Shown here piece after piece: positions 37,415-49,559 of a stretch of DNA of 64,000 nt. The stretch comes from Lindgomyces ingoldianus (taxonomy: Eukaryota > Ascomycota > Dothideomycetes > Pleosporales > Lindgomycetaceae). Where the stretch lies: the NCBI RefSeq assembly GCF_010093535.1, contig NW_022985183.1:1039359-1103358 (forward strand), written 5' to 3'. Every line of letters starts with the position of its first letter. Position 1 is the stretch's first letter. Below the pieces are notes generated by a model. The model made no database searches, was not told where the DNA came from, and saw only the letters and a program-made list of their open reading frames with translations. The position numbers were made by a program, and so were the translations under genes.

Positions 37415-37732
37415 TGTTACAGTATCCTCTTTAGATCCTAGACATAACTGCATTAGATGTGTACTAGAGTATTATTAGTGCACGTCTAATATAAACATAA
37501 CATAACATAGACATAAACTTAAGCATAAACTACTTTAACACTAACTAAACTTAGAACAGGCTTAATTTATACCTAAAGCGCTTAAACTTCTAAGCTAAGT
37601 ATTTAATTGCTAATTTTCTTCTAAACCTTCTTATTCCTCACACAACGTCTTGTACCTACTATAATACCTTACATAGTAATTAAACTAGACCTCTGTAAAG
37701 CTCTATAACCTTACTTGTGTACAATTGTAACA
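37415..37732 (+). repeat. 3' LTR of Gypsy-3 (318 bp)
   Basis: Begins TGTTACAGTATCCTC and ends TGTACAATTGTAACA. Its first part is mutated relative to the 5' LTR start. Confidence 0.94.
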
Positions 37733-39527
37733 AACAACAACACTAGATTAAATCTTCTAAAAAATATTAGATACAGCTTGCTGTTTAGGCTTTTAAATAA
37801 AACTTAAAACTCTGTTTATAACACGCTGCAGCTATTTATAATGTCTTTTATATAACACTAAGTAATTAACACGCTAGATAGCCTTTAGAAGCAGAATACT
37901 AGCTTAAATTAAAGAATCTAACTAAGCTTAAAAAAAATGTAGTTGTTAAGTACATACTTAAGCTTATTATACACAGATTTCTTTCTAGGCTTATAGCTAT
38001 AGCTAATATAGCTAATTCCTTGCGCGTAGAGTGTAATTTAGGCTAGGTTAGCTTAAACTATCCTAGTATGTAGGTTAAGCACTGCCTTAAGTTTATAATA
38101 AAGTTTAATTATAAGTATAATTATAAAAGAGCACTTTATAAGAATCTAGAGGTTATCTAGAGCTAGTTTTACCTAGTAGCTAACATAAAAGCTAAGTATA
38201 GTATCTAAGATAAAGACATATATAACTTTAATAAGTTAAGCTTTATAATAAGCTAGATATTAACTAAAGTAGTTATTATAGCTTTAAAGAGATAAAGATA
38301 GCTAAAGGTAATAAAGTAAAGTAATAAAGAGTAAATAATAGTTATCTAAAGCATTAACATAATAAAGTAGGCTATTTTACTCTTTATTATTTTTAAAAGC
38401 TGCTATTACCTCTTTGCCTAGTATAAAAAAAATCTGCCTTAGAACTAGGTTATTATAGTCTTTAAAAATAGCTAGACAATAAACAAGCTTAGGCTGCAGT
38501 AGGTTAAAGCACTTTAATAAGCATATAAAAAAAAAGTTATAAGCGCTTATTAGCTTTTTATTATTAATAGCTATGAAAGCTATAACTTACTTAATTTCTA
38601 GTAGTACTATAAAAAAAATAAGATTATTACTATTTACATGCCTCTACACTTATTGCACCTTTTATAGCCTTTTAATGTAAGTTGTTTTGCCTCTTTAAAA
38701 AAAGTGTATAAGCGCTAAGCTAAAGATCTTATGCATAACTAGATTACTTATATTATAAAACTTAAGTTTCTACTATGCTTTATACATGCTTATAATATAG
38801 TAATTACTTTTAGTAATATTTAAGAAGGGTTTTAAAGCGCTAGTTTAGTTCTATTTAACCTAGAACAGGTTAAAATAGCTTTTAATATTTAGTTATATAC
38901 TTTATTACTACTACTACTTATTAATAATAAGCTGTAGCAGTTATAAACTCTAAGTAATACTCTTAAATTTAGGTTATAATTAATGCTTATAAAAGTAAAA
39001 ATTTAGAGGCATATAAATAGCTTACTAACGTCTATAGTAAAGGCCTTTAAAAAAGTCTTAAAAGGGGTAGCAATTATTGCACATAAGCTAGTGTTAGCGT
39101 AAAAGGAGATTATAAAGCTTTAAGCAGTAAATAAGGCTGCTACGTAACATAAATTGCATAAAAGAAAGCAGATTTAGGCAGAAAAGACTTTAATAGTTAA
39201 GGATAAGGCTTATCTAACTGCTCTAAAGAAGTTTAGAGCGCGTAGTAATAGGAAGAAGCTAAAGACATAGGTGCGCGCTAAAGAAGGTAAGCTAAGTTAA
39301 AGGTAATGCAGGCAGTGTAATTAGACTAGGCATAACTTATATACATGTAAGAAAGTAGTAAAAGTAGACTCTAAATAATATCTTGTGTTGTATTACTTTA
39401 TACAGGGCTAAAGTAGGCTGTTTTGCGCTAGAATAGGGTGGTTTTAGTAGGGGCTTGGCAAAAGTAGCCGGCTAACCCGTGTGGCCGGCCAACCTGTTAG
39501 GTACGTTAAGTATAGTAAGGTTTACTA

Positions 39528-39700
39528 ATAACTTACTTTATTTTTTATAATACTATAAAAATAGTAAAATTATTACTATTTATATACTTTTTTACTTATT
39601 ACACTTTTTATAGCTATTTAATATAAGTTATTTTACTTTTTAAAAAAGTATATAGGCGCTAAGCTAAAAACTTTATACATAACTAAATTACTTATTATAA
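39528..39700 (+). repeat. Fragment of a family A/B transposase (about 170 bp)
   Basis: Matches the central DDE-core segment of A5 (about 48360-48535) but is more mutated. It has no inverted repeats of its own and lies directly right of B3, so it is an old truncated piece. Confidence 0.7.
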
Positions 39701-40490
39701 AGTACACTTATAAGTAAAGTAATACTTAAAAGTAAACAATAGCTAGCTAATTTTTAGCTTTAATTAAGTTAGTAAAATTTCTTTTTTAAAAACTAAAGGT
39801 TTATATAATTTAAAATTAGTTATTATCTAAATAAAAGTATTTAGATACACTGTTAGGTGTTACATAACATAGTCTTGTGTTATAGTTGCACATATAAACA
39901 GATAAATATTCCTTTCCTTTACATAGACTTAGAAGAAGAAGAATAATTAACACTAGTTACCTGCTACCCTCTGCGCGCAATGTGTACACTGTGCAACTCT
40001 CTTTGCCTTGCACGTACTTGCTAATTGCAAATGCTAGCTAGCATAGAGTCTATTTAACAGTTATCTAGAAACTAGTTAATTATTAGCTATAATTAAAAAA
40101 ACATGTTTTAGCCCTAGCTTTTAACGCGTTTCTGCTTTTATAATAGTCTTCCTCTTTTTTACACCTTGCGTTCTCTAGCGTTGCACCTGTTCCTTTTACT
40201 GCCTAATACTGCCACACTATGCCTAATACTACTACCTAATATCTTTAATTTAATTGTTTTAGCATTAAAGCCCTAGTTGTAGAGCTGCAGCTTATGTAGT
40301 TTATTGCCTCTGCCTCTGCCTCTGCCTCTCTATCGCTGCAAAGATTAATGTAGTACATGTAATACCTTAACAAGCTGTTTTGCTTACACAACTGCTAGTT
40401 TAGCTTCTTTAACTGCTGTTTAAATATAATAGGCTAATGCCGAGAGGTGTTAGTAAGAGATTACCTAGCAGTGTTAGCAAATGCATAAAG
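39701..40490. other. Unassigned, moderately mutated spacer
   Basis: Includes a patch with better-preserved bases (about 39960-40330: CTGCGCGCAATG, TTGCACGTAC, TATCGCTGC) and a hexamer microsatellite. TGTTAGGTGTTACATAACAT near 39863 could be the start of a solo LTR, but no matching end was found. Confidence 0.45.
40305..40328. repeat. Microsatellite (TGCCTC)4
   Basis: Four perfect TGCCTC units. Confidence 0.95.
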
Positions 40491-40722
40491 TAAATTGCAG
40501 CAAATTGTAGCAAACTACAGCAAATTGCAGCATACTATACAAAATTGTAGCAAATTGTAGCATACTACAGCAAATTGCGGCAAACTATAGCAAATTGCAG
40601 CAAACTGCAATAAATTGCGGCAAACTATAGCAAATTGCAGCAAACTACAGCAAATTGCGGCAAACTATAGCAAATTGCAGTAAACTACAGCAAATTGCAG
40701 CAAACTACAGTAGATTACAGCA
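40491..40722. repeat. 10-bp minisatellite, about 23 units of AAATTGCAGC type
   Basis: The period is exactly 10. Units AAATTGCAGC, AAACTACAGC, AAATTGCGGC and AAACTATAGC often alternate, giving a 20-bp higher-order pattern. The reverse complement of the unit, GCTGCAATTT, is one of the units of the array at 50331-50446. Confidence 0.93.
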
Positions 40723-40811
40723 GCAGGCAACAATCTCTAGTAGATATTAGTTGTGTTGCAAGTAGCTCTACGTATAGAGAGAGTTCTAGGAGGGTAATGC
40801 CTCTAGAAAAA

Positions 40812-41215
40812 AAGCTTTACAAAAGAGCAGTAATAATTGCACATAAGCTAGTGTTAGCGTAATAGGAAATTACTAAGCTTTAAGCATCTAATAAGGCAGC
40901 TACTTTTAGAAAGGCCTGCGCTTAACAGCTTAAAATAAGTTTAGAGCGCGCAGTGACAGGAAGAAGGCAAAGAAGCAGGTGTAAGCTAAAGTAGATAAGC
41001 AATCCTAAAGGCGCTGCGGACAGTGCAATTAGACTAGGCATAACGCGCAAACGTGTAAGCAAGAAGTAGAAGTAGTATCTAAATAATATTCTAAGCTGTA
41101 CTCTACTCTATAGTGCTAGAGCAGGTTGTTATAGGCTATAATAAAGTTTGTTGTGGTAGGGTCTTAGCAAAAGTAAGCGACTCGAGTGTGTAAGCAACTC
41201 GCCTGTGAAGTACGT
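40812..41215 (+). mobile_element. A4: 3' fragment of a family A transposon
   Basis: Matches the last ~460 bp of other A copies up to the right inverted repeat and target TA (41216-41217). About 55 bp present in A5 (around 48923-48978) are deleted at about 40904. The left side is lost, and the 10-bp minisatellite lies ~90 bp away. The Cys-rich tail is well preserved here (GCTGCGGACAGTGC near 41010). Confidence 0.9.
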
Positions 41216-41217
41216 TA

Positions 41218-41749
41218 TAATTAGAATGTATAACTAAAATTTAGAAATTATATTTAAAATATATACTTTTAATAATTTAAAGTTTAGCTGCTTTTTTCTA
41301 TCCTTTAGCTTAATTTCTAATAATTAGTAAAGCATGTGCTTTGTAAACATGCTTAGGTAGACTAGAACAACTAGAGATAAAGTGCTAGATATAATTAGAA
41401 TACATTACTTAAGGTAAAGATTATATCTAGAGTTAATTTTTACTTACTTTATAATTATTAACTTAGCACTAATACTTAGCATATAAAGAATTAAAGCTTT
41501 AGATAACTTAAGTAGCTACACTACTTTTCTTACTTTTAATAAAAAGTTACATCTCTTTATCTTAGACACTATCTTAGATAATATTAAGTATAAACTTAAA
41601 TTAAAGAATTATATCTTAAATGTACTTATATATACTGTTTTTTACACCTAATCTAGAACACAACGCAGCAAATAATAGAGTGTATAATAATTAGTGTAAA
41701 ATTACTGTAGATACAATTAGGATATAATATCTAGGCTTTTACTTTTTAG
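41218..41749. other. Unassigned AT-rich spacer
   Basis: I see no motif or repeat border in this stretch; it is heavily mutated. Confidence 0.6.
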
Positions 41750-42670
41750 TAACGTACTTCATAGGCGAGTTGCTCACACACCTGAGTTGCTTACTTTTGC
41801 TAAGACCCTACTACACTACTCTTCTTACACTAATGCATTCTTAATAACACTACTTAAACATGTTAAAAGAATGTTAGATGCAGCTTATGCTTTAGGCTTT
41901 TAAATAAAACATAACACTTTTTAACTAACACACTACAGCTATTTATAGGGTCTTTTAAAAGATAATAAGTAACTAACATGCTAGATAACTTTTCTAAGCT
42001 AATTATATAGCTAACTTATAAAAGCTAGATAATAATAAAAAGTAGGTAATTATTTAGCACATACTTAAGCTAGATATATAAGAATTTCCCCCCTAGCTAG
42101 TAGCTGTAGCTAATATAGCTAATTCTTTACACGCTAAGCATAATATAAGCTATGTTAGCATAAACTAGCTTAATATATTTATTAAGTGTTACTTAAAGCT
42201 TAAAGTAAAGTTTAAGTGTAAGTATAACTATAAAAAAGCTTTTTATAAAAATTTTATAGTAATTTAAAGCTAGTTTAACTTTATAAAGAATATTAAAGCT
42301 AAGTATAGCATCTAAAATAATAACATGTACAACTTTAACAAAATAAGGTTTATAATAGGCTAGATATCTACTAGAGCAGTTATTATAAGTTTAGAGAGAT
42401 AAGGACAGCTAAAAGCAGTCTAGCTAGGTAACTAGAAGTAGATAACAGCTATCTAAGGCATTAATGCTAAAGGGTAAGCTATTTTGCTTTTTATTATTTT
42501 CTAGAGTAGCAACTACCTTTTAAACTAGTATAAAAAAGAAAATCTACTTTAAAATTAAGTTATTATAATCTTTAAGCGTAGCTAGACTACTAATTAGCTT
42601 AGTCTAGACTAGTTAAAGCACTTTAATGTGTATATAAAAAAGTGTACTGTTAGCAGCTACTGTCTGCTAG

Positions 42671-42988
42671 TGTCACGGTATCCTCCCCAGATCCCAGACA
42701 TAACTGTATTAGACGCGTACTAGAGTATTATTAGTGCACGTCTGACACAAACACAACACAACATAGACATAAACTTAAGCACAAACTGCCTTAACACTAA
42801 CTAAACCTAGAACAGGCTTAATTTATACCTAAAGCGCTTAAACTTTTAAGCTAAGTATTTAATTACTAATTTCCTCCTAAACCTTTCTATTCCTTACATA
42901 ATGTCTTATACCTACTATAATACCTTACATAGTAATTAAACTAGACTTCTGTAAAGCTCTATAACCTTACTTATGCATAATTATAACA
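42671..42988 (+). repeat. 5' LTR of Gypsy-4 (318 bp)
   Basis: Starts TGTCACGGTATCCTCCCCAG (clean) and ends GCATAATTATAACA (mutated). Confidence 0.95.
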
Positions 42989-42997
42989 TTACGTTGT

Positions 42998-45900
42998 GTT
43001 AAAACTCTAGCTAAAAATAGCCTCTAAATCTAATCTAATAAGCTTAGTACTTACATAACTCTAAGCTATTAAAGTAAGCTAAGAAGCCTTCTAAAAAGCG
43101 CTTACTTTATAAAAAAGCTGCTATGTTGTAAGCTTTAAAGCTCTTTAAAAAGACTTTAAAAAACAGCTTTATGTTATTAAGTAGTCTATTTCTGCCTTAA
43201 CTCTTGTTATAGTAGTAGGAACTAAGAACTTACTAGCCTTAAAGCCTACCTAGAAGTCTAGAGATAGCTTAACTCCTTCCTGCCTAACACTGCTTATAAC
43301 TTGTAACCTTTTTAACTTAGTAATAAAATCTAACTAACTCCCTAATCCCCTGCTGTTTAATAGAAAATAAAAAGACCTACTTTTCTTTCTACATAAGCTT
43401 TAATATAAACTTAAAAAAAACATAGACTAATTCTTCTTTAAATGCTCCTAGTTACTATATGCCTACTTTTAACTTAACTATAATGTAACAGCCTTAATTA
43501 ACTTACTAATAAATAAGAATATTATTAACCTAAATTAATTTATAGTGTTTTTGTAAGCAACTTATAAAGACCTAAATAAAAAGTTAACAGCCCTAAGTTA
43601 CCTAAACACTTTATAATAAAAAAGAAAAAGCTTTACTTTACACTTTACTAAGTTCTGCTAACTTACATCTAATACAGGCCTAAATAAGATAGGTCTAATT
43701 ATAGCCTTATATAACTCCCTCTTAACTAAACTATAACGCGCTATAGTAGAAGAACCCCTTCTAAACAACTTTAACATGTATGCAAACCTAATTGCTACCT
43801 ATAATAATAACATAAGGTTCCTCCCTGTACAAGCTCTAATACGCCCCTAAACTAGCGCAGTTGTAAATAAGGACTCTAACATAATAAAAATTAATTTAAA
43901 TTATGCTTTAGTTAGTTCTAAAAAGCGTAAAAATTATAAGAAAAAAAGTTAATGCTTTAAGTGTAGTAAGCATAGTTATATTTTTTAAAACTACTTTATT
44001 TCTTTTCTTTAAGTCTACGCAAGTAGCGCTGCTAGTACTTGTTAAAGATCTTTACTATTTTAATTTTGTTTTTGTAAGAGCTCTAACTTATATTTAAGCT
44101 TTAATCCCCTTTGCTACTTTTAACGTAGCTGCAGCTATAGCAGTAGAAGCCTGCAAAAAGGCTTGTCCTAGGGCTAAGTTGCCCTCTAGGACTAATTTAA
44201 CACTAGATCTTTGCTAACCTATAGGCTAAGTCCTCTACTAATAACTAAAAGTACTAAGTTAATATTTTTATATGTTTATAATAAAAAACTATATTAGCTT
44301 TAATATAAGCTCTTATTAACTTAGAAGCAAATAGTATAAGTTATATTAATAAAGAACTAGCGTGTAAACTAAATCTCTAATTAACACTACTTACCTAAAT
44401 AATTTACTTAACTAAATTTAATAGAAAATAACTTAAAAGAGGTTTTATTTTTTATACTATAACTGTTATAATTACCTACTAACACTATAAGGAGCAGATT
44501 AAGCTCTATGTAATAAACATAAGACATTATAACCTAATCCTAAAACAACTATAGCTATATTAGCATAAAGTTGCCTTTAATTACTAAGAGTAAGTTCTAA
44601 ACTTTAACTTTTCTTAATGCTAAGATGTATGCTTACGCTTACACTTAAACAACACCTAAATAGCACTTAATATAGAAGGTCTCTAGACTTACTTTCTAAT
44701 AACTTAGAAAAGAACTACTTAAGTAAGGCTAATAAGCTAGGCCTCTTACTAAGATAAGCTATATAAAATAATTTAATAACTACTTAAACTTAAAAAAAAA
44801 AAAGCCTTTAAGGAATCTCTACTTACTTAATTTAAACACAAACTAGGACTTAAACAGCAGATAGACATCTGCTACATAGAACCTGCTTTATTTATAACCT
44901 TAGCTTAATAACTAGATTATAAAATCTACGCAGTTATAATTTCTAATATAGACTAAGCTTTAGCTCTCTAAAAACACACTAACTTAAGAATAATAGTCTC
45001 TTAAGACTACTATAACTTATTATATATTTTTTTCTAAAATAAGTTTAATAAGCTTTTAATATAATGTCTATATAATTACTAGATAACTTTTAAGCCTAGC
45101 AAATAACCTAGTTATAGGCTACTATATAGGATGTTACTAAACAAATTAAAAGTGCTTTAAAAATACCTTAATAAGAACCTAGAAAAAAGGTTTATTTAAG
45201 CTAGCTTTTTACTAGTAGTGTTACTTATACTATTTATAAAGAAACCTAAAAGTAGGCTTTAATTTTATGTTAACTACTAAGAACTAAACACTGTTACTAT
45301 TAAAAACTAATACTTAATTCTTTTTTTATAGAAAACCCTAAGCTAACTAAGTAAAGCAAAGTATTTTATAAAGTTAGATATTATTACTGCCTTTAACAAG
45401 CTAAAGATAGCAAAGGGTAATAAGTAGCTAATAGTGTTTTAGACCTAATATAGACTATTTAAGTACCTAGTAATGCTTTTTAGCTTAGCTAACGCGCCTA
45501 GTACTTTTTAACATTTTGTAAACAACTTACTCTAACCCTACCTAGACATGTTTTACACTATATATATTAACAATATTCTAATCTATAGTAATAGCCTTTT
45601 AGAGTACAAACAGCATGTACGCCTAGTGCTAAAGGCTATAGAAAAAGTAGGTCTGTAACTTAATATAGACAAATGTAAGTTTTACTAATTAAAGGTTATA
45701 TATTTAGGATATGTAATCTCTATAGATAGCATCTAAATAGACCCTGTTAAAGTTTAGACTGTGCTAGATTAGTAATACCTAAAGGACATAAAGGATGTTT
45801 AAGCCTTTATAGAATTTGCTAACTTTTACTAATAATTTATTAACAACTTTTTATAGCTAGTAAGCCCTATAATTACACTTACTAAAAAAGAGGTTTAATT

Positions 45901-47990
45901 TAACTTTAACTTAAATTACTAATAGTTTTTTAACTAGCTAAAGAAAGCCTTTACTAAAGCTTTAATACTCTGCTACTTTAACTTTAAACTACTAATACTT
46001 ATAAAAGCTAATGCCTTAGACTATGTAGTAGCAGAAGTTCTCTTCTAGACTAAGCTAGATAAGACTATTAGGCCTATTACATACTTTTTAAAAAGAATAA
46101 GTCTTATAGAAGGTAATTATAAGATCTATAATAAGAAATTACTTGCTATAGTACACTGCTTTAAATAATAGTAACCTAAACTAGAAGGTGCAGCGCATTT
46201 AATACAGGTCCTATTTAACTATAAGAACTTACAGTACTTTGTAACTATAAAATAACTTAGCTACTAACAAGCCTGTTAGTCTAAATACTTGTCTTATTTT
46301 AATTTTAAAATTACTTATTATCTTAGTTAAGACAGAGGAAAACTAGATGCCTTTATAAGGCAATCTTAAGACGTCTTTACTTAAAAAGAAGCATAAAAGG
46401 CTTAACACTAAACTTTACTCTAACCTAAGCTATTTTTAGACTTTAACTTAAATAAAATAGATTAAATAATTAATTAGATTATTACTAATAAGTATCTAAA
46501 TAATAAATTTATTTAAGAAACCTTAGACCTGCTTTAAAATAGCGCTAGTTAGTTAAAGAAGGTAACACTAGCTAACTATAAAAACTAAAATAGTAAGCTA
46601 TATTACTATAACTAACTTATAATTTTTAATTCTAATAAACTAAGAATTAAACTACTCTAAATTATACACAACTTGCCTGTTAGAGGACACCTAGGCAGAG
46701 AAAAGACTCTTAACCTACTACAGAGAGAGTACTACTAGCCCCGCATGTTCTATACTGTACGCTAATACATATTATGTTGCTATACTTACTGTAAAGTAAA
46801 GGCCTTTTAAGAAAAGTATAATAGCCTACTTAAACTACTCCTAATCCCTAAATAAGCTTAGAAAGATATATTAATTAATTTTATTATAAACCTACTCTTA
46901 TCTAAAGAGTACATAAATATTATAGTAGTTATTAATTACTTAACTAAGTATTAACACTTAATACTATGTTCCTCTATAACTGCCCTTAATATAGCCTAGT
47001 TATTCTACTAATATGTATAGGTTTACTATAGCCTGCCTAACATAATTATATTAGACAGAGGTACGTAGTTTGTCTTAGCCTTCTAAAATAAACTCTATAA
47101 ATAGCTTTAAATTGTCCTTTATCTATCTATAGCTTTTTACCTAGAGACTAATAGCTAGACTAAAAATGCAAACACTATAATAAAATAAGTTCTATAAGTG
47201 TATATAAACTACTAGTAAAATAACTAAGTAAAATAGTTAGCTATAGCATAGTTTAAAGCTAATAACATAACATCTAAATTAACATAAGTATCCCTGTTCT
47301 TAGCAAACTATAGATACTACCCTTAAATAAGATTTAAACTACTTATAAATACCTTCTAACTAACTTATTAATCTATATAAGTAATAAATGTAAATAGACT
47401 TATTAATAAAATTTAAAACATATCTAAATATATTTATAAAAAGCTTACATAGGCTTAAGCTTTTTAATAAAAGTACATAAACTAATCTTAAACCCCCGCC
47501 CCTGCGTATGCAGCTAGCAAGAAGGTCTAGCTAGACGCTAGAAATATCTAAATAAACTAATAATTAAAAAAACTTAATTAGAAAAACCTTAGCCCTTTTA
47601 CAGTAGCCTATATAGTTTTATTGCACGCTTACTAATTAATCCTACCTAACAGCATAAAGATACACTCTGTGTTCCACATATTGTTGCTGCGCTAAGTAGC
47701 CTCTAAATCTAACTATCTACCTAGACAGCTAAACCTGCTACCTAAACCTGTTATTATAAATAATAAACTAGAATATGTTGTAAAAGATGTTAAATAGATT
47801 TAGTTTAATAAAAAAAAATGTATTTATAAATACTTTATAAAATAGACTAGATATAACAAACTGTTATAAGAACCTGCAGAAGCCCTACAAGAGAACTCTG
47901 CAGTAACCTAATTCTACGCCTAATACCTATCTAAACTAAACCTATACCCTAACAAAGACAACCTAATGCTAGAACTACTAATGTAAAGGA
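42998..47990 (+). pseudogene. Gypsy-4 gag-pol remnant
   Basis: The Gag zinc knuckle is legible at 43953-43994: CFKC, SKHSY, then IF, a stop, N and Tyr. This is a CX2CX4HX4C motif in which His and the last Cys now read Tyr. Protease-like sequence follows, then RT with box YINN at 45563-45574, RNase H (ITYFLKR near 46078-46098, then KLLAIV), integrase about 46660-47640 and a chromodomain-like tail about 47755-47905. The tail ends in an SKLNLYPN string and a stop near 47985. Stops at Gln/Trp positions make it untranslatable. Confidence 0.92.
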
Positions 47991-48017
47991 TTCCCTTTCT
48001 AATAAGAGGGGGGGTAC

Positions 48018-48335
48018 TGTCACAGTATCCTCCCTAGATCCTAGACATAACTGTATTAGACGTGTACTAAAGTATTATTAGTGCACGTCTAACATAAACA
48101 CAACATAACATAGACATAAACTTAAGTATAAACTGCCTTAACACTAACTAAACTTAGAACAGGCTTAATTTATACCTAAAGTGCTTAAACTTTTAAGCTA
48201 AGTATTTAATTACTAATTTCCTCTTAAACTTTCCTGTTCCTCATACAACATCTTGTACCTACTATAATACCTCACGTAGTAATTAAACTAGACCTCTGTG
48301 AAGCTCTATAACCTTACTCGTGCACAATTGTGACA
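48018..48335 (+). repeat. 3' LTR of Gypsy-4 (318 bp)
   Basis: Starts TGTCACAGTATCCTCCC and ends CGTGCACAATTGTGACA. The last ~75 bp are clean (CCTCACGTAG, CTCTGTGAAGC), opposite in polarity to the 5' LTR. Confidence 0.95.
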
Positions 48336-49559
48336 GCTAGTTATTAACAGCTATAAGAGCTATAACTTACTTTATTTCTAGTAATACTATAAAAATAATA
48401 AGATTATTACTATTTATATGCCTTTTTACTTATTACACTTTTTATAGCTACTTAATATAGGTTGTTTTACTTTTTTAAAAAAAGTGTATAGGCGCTAAGC
48501 TAAAAACCTTATGCACAACTAAATTTCTTATATTATAAAAATAAAGTTTCTGCTATGCTTTAAAGTAGCTTATAATGCTATAATTACTTTTAGTAATATC
48601 TAAGAAGAGTTCTAAAGCGCTAGATTAGTTCCTTTTAACCTATAATAAGTTATAATAAGCCTTAATGTAAAGTTGTGCACTTTATTACTACTACTACCTA
48701 TATATAATAAGCTCTAGTAGTTGTAAACCCTAAGCAATACTTTAGAACTTAGGTTATAATTAATGCTTATAAAGATAAGAATTTAGAAGCATATAAATAG
48801 TTTACTAACTTTTATAGTTAAGGTGTTTAAGAAAGTTTTAAAAAGAGTAGTAATAATTACGCATAAGCTAGTGTTAGCATAATAGGAAATTACTAAGCTT
48901 TAAGTAGCTAATAAGGCTGCTACATAACATAAATTGCATAAAAGAAAGTAGATTAAGGCAGAAGAGACCTTAATAATTTAAAAAGGCCTGCGCTTAACAG
49001 CTCTAAAGGAGTTTAGGGCGCGCAGTAATAGGAAGAAGGCAAAGAAGCAGGTGTAAGCTAAAGTAGGTGAGCTATCCTAAAGGCGCTGTGGACAGTGCAA
49101 TTAGACTAGGCATAACGCGCAAATGTGTAAGCAAGCAGCAGAAGTAGTATCTAAATAATATTCTAGGCTGTACTGTACTATATAGTGCTAGAGCGGGTTG
49201 TTATGGGCCATAATAGAGTTTGTTAGGGTGGGGTCTTGGCAAAAGTGAGCGACTCGGGTGTGTGAGCAACTCGCCCATGAAGTACGTTAGAACGCTATCT
49301 AAAAGGAAGTAAGCTAAATAATAAGGGGAATAAGACTTACGTAAGTACTTAGGCTGCTGTAGAGGTTTAAGAATTCTATTTAGATAGAAATAGCGCTTAA
49401 TTTAGAGAGTTTTTAGAGAGTTTTAAGGCTGCGACCTGACGTAGGTGGGTGCTGTTTGGAGGAAGTTTTCCCGTGTCGCGCGAGCTATTGGATACATTGG
49501 CCGAAATTTAGCCGACAAGCGAGATTTTAGCGTGTATGACCGAGCTGCAACCTCGTCTG

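Larger units (their letters stand above)
32072..37732 (+). mobile_element. Gypsy-3: full-length chromovirus (5661 bp) nested in B3
   Basis: 318-bp LTRs lie at both ends with a perfect 5-bp target duplication AACAA (32067-32071 and 37733-37737). Excision in silico rebuilds TTAACAACAACACTAG of intact B copies. A purine tract AAGGGGGGGGG at about 37401-37411 precedes the 3' LTR. It belongs to the same family as Gypsy-1 and Gypsy-4. Confidence 0.96.
31996..39506 (+). mobile_element. B3: Fot1/pogo-like transposon of family B, split by Gypsy-3
   Basis: Borders ACGTACCTAACAGGTT at 31996 and GTACGT ending at 39506, with TA at 31994-31995 and 39507-39508. Removing Gypsy-3 plus 5 bp leaves 1845 bp. 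The transposase, mostly within 37738-39400, is on the plus strand. It shows LHTK-like and IINSY strings near 38540-38580 and a Cys-rich tail (RQCN, then TRHN) near 39310-39340. Here the left repeat has one GGCC subunit and the right has two, the reverse of B2 relative to the gene. Confidence 0.92.
42671..48335 (+). mobile_element. Gypsy-4: full-length chromovirus (5665 bp) nested in A5
   Basis: 318-bp LTRs with a perfect target duplication GCTAG at 42666-42670 and 48336-48340. A purine tract of G residues (about 48005-48014) precedes the 3' LTR. It is the least mutated of the three family members at its outer ends. The family in this window is Gypsy-1, -3 and -4. Confidence 0.97.
41752..49287 (+). 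mobile_element. A5: family A Fot1/pogo-like transposon (1866 bp) split by Gypsy-4
   Basis: Borders with TA at 41750-41751 and 49288-49289. Removing Gypsy-4 and one GCTAG gives 1866 bp, equal to A1. The outer inverted repeats are clean (GGCGAGTTGCTCACACACC left, GTGAGCGACTCGGGTGTGTG right), while the interior is mutated. Transposase parts are at about 41875-42670 and 48336-49160. The Gypsy-4 target lies 6 bp upstream of the second catalytic codon (AAC, about 48346-48348). Confidence 0.95.

Noticed and set aside
40491..40722. Repeat array considered as CRISPR
   Set aside because: Units are contiguous 10-mers without spacers.
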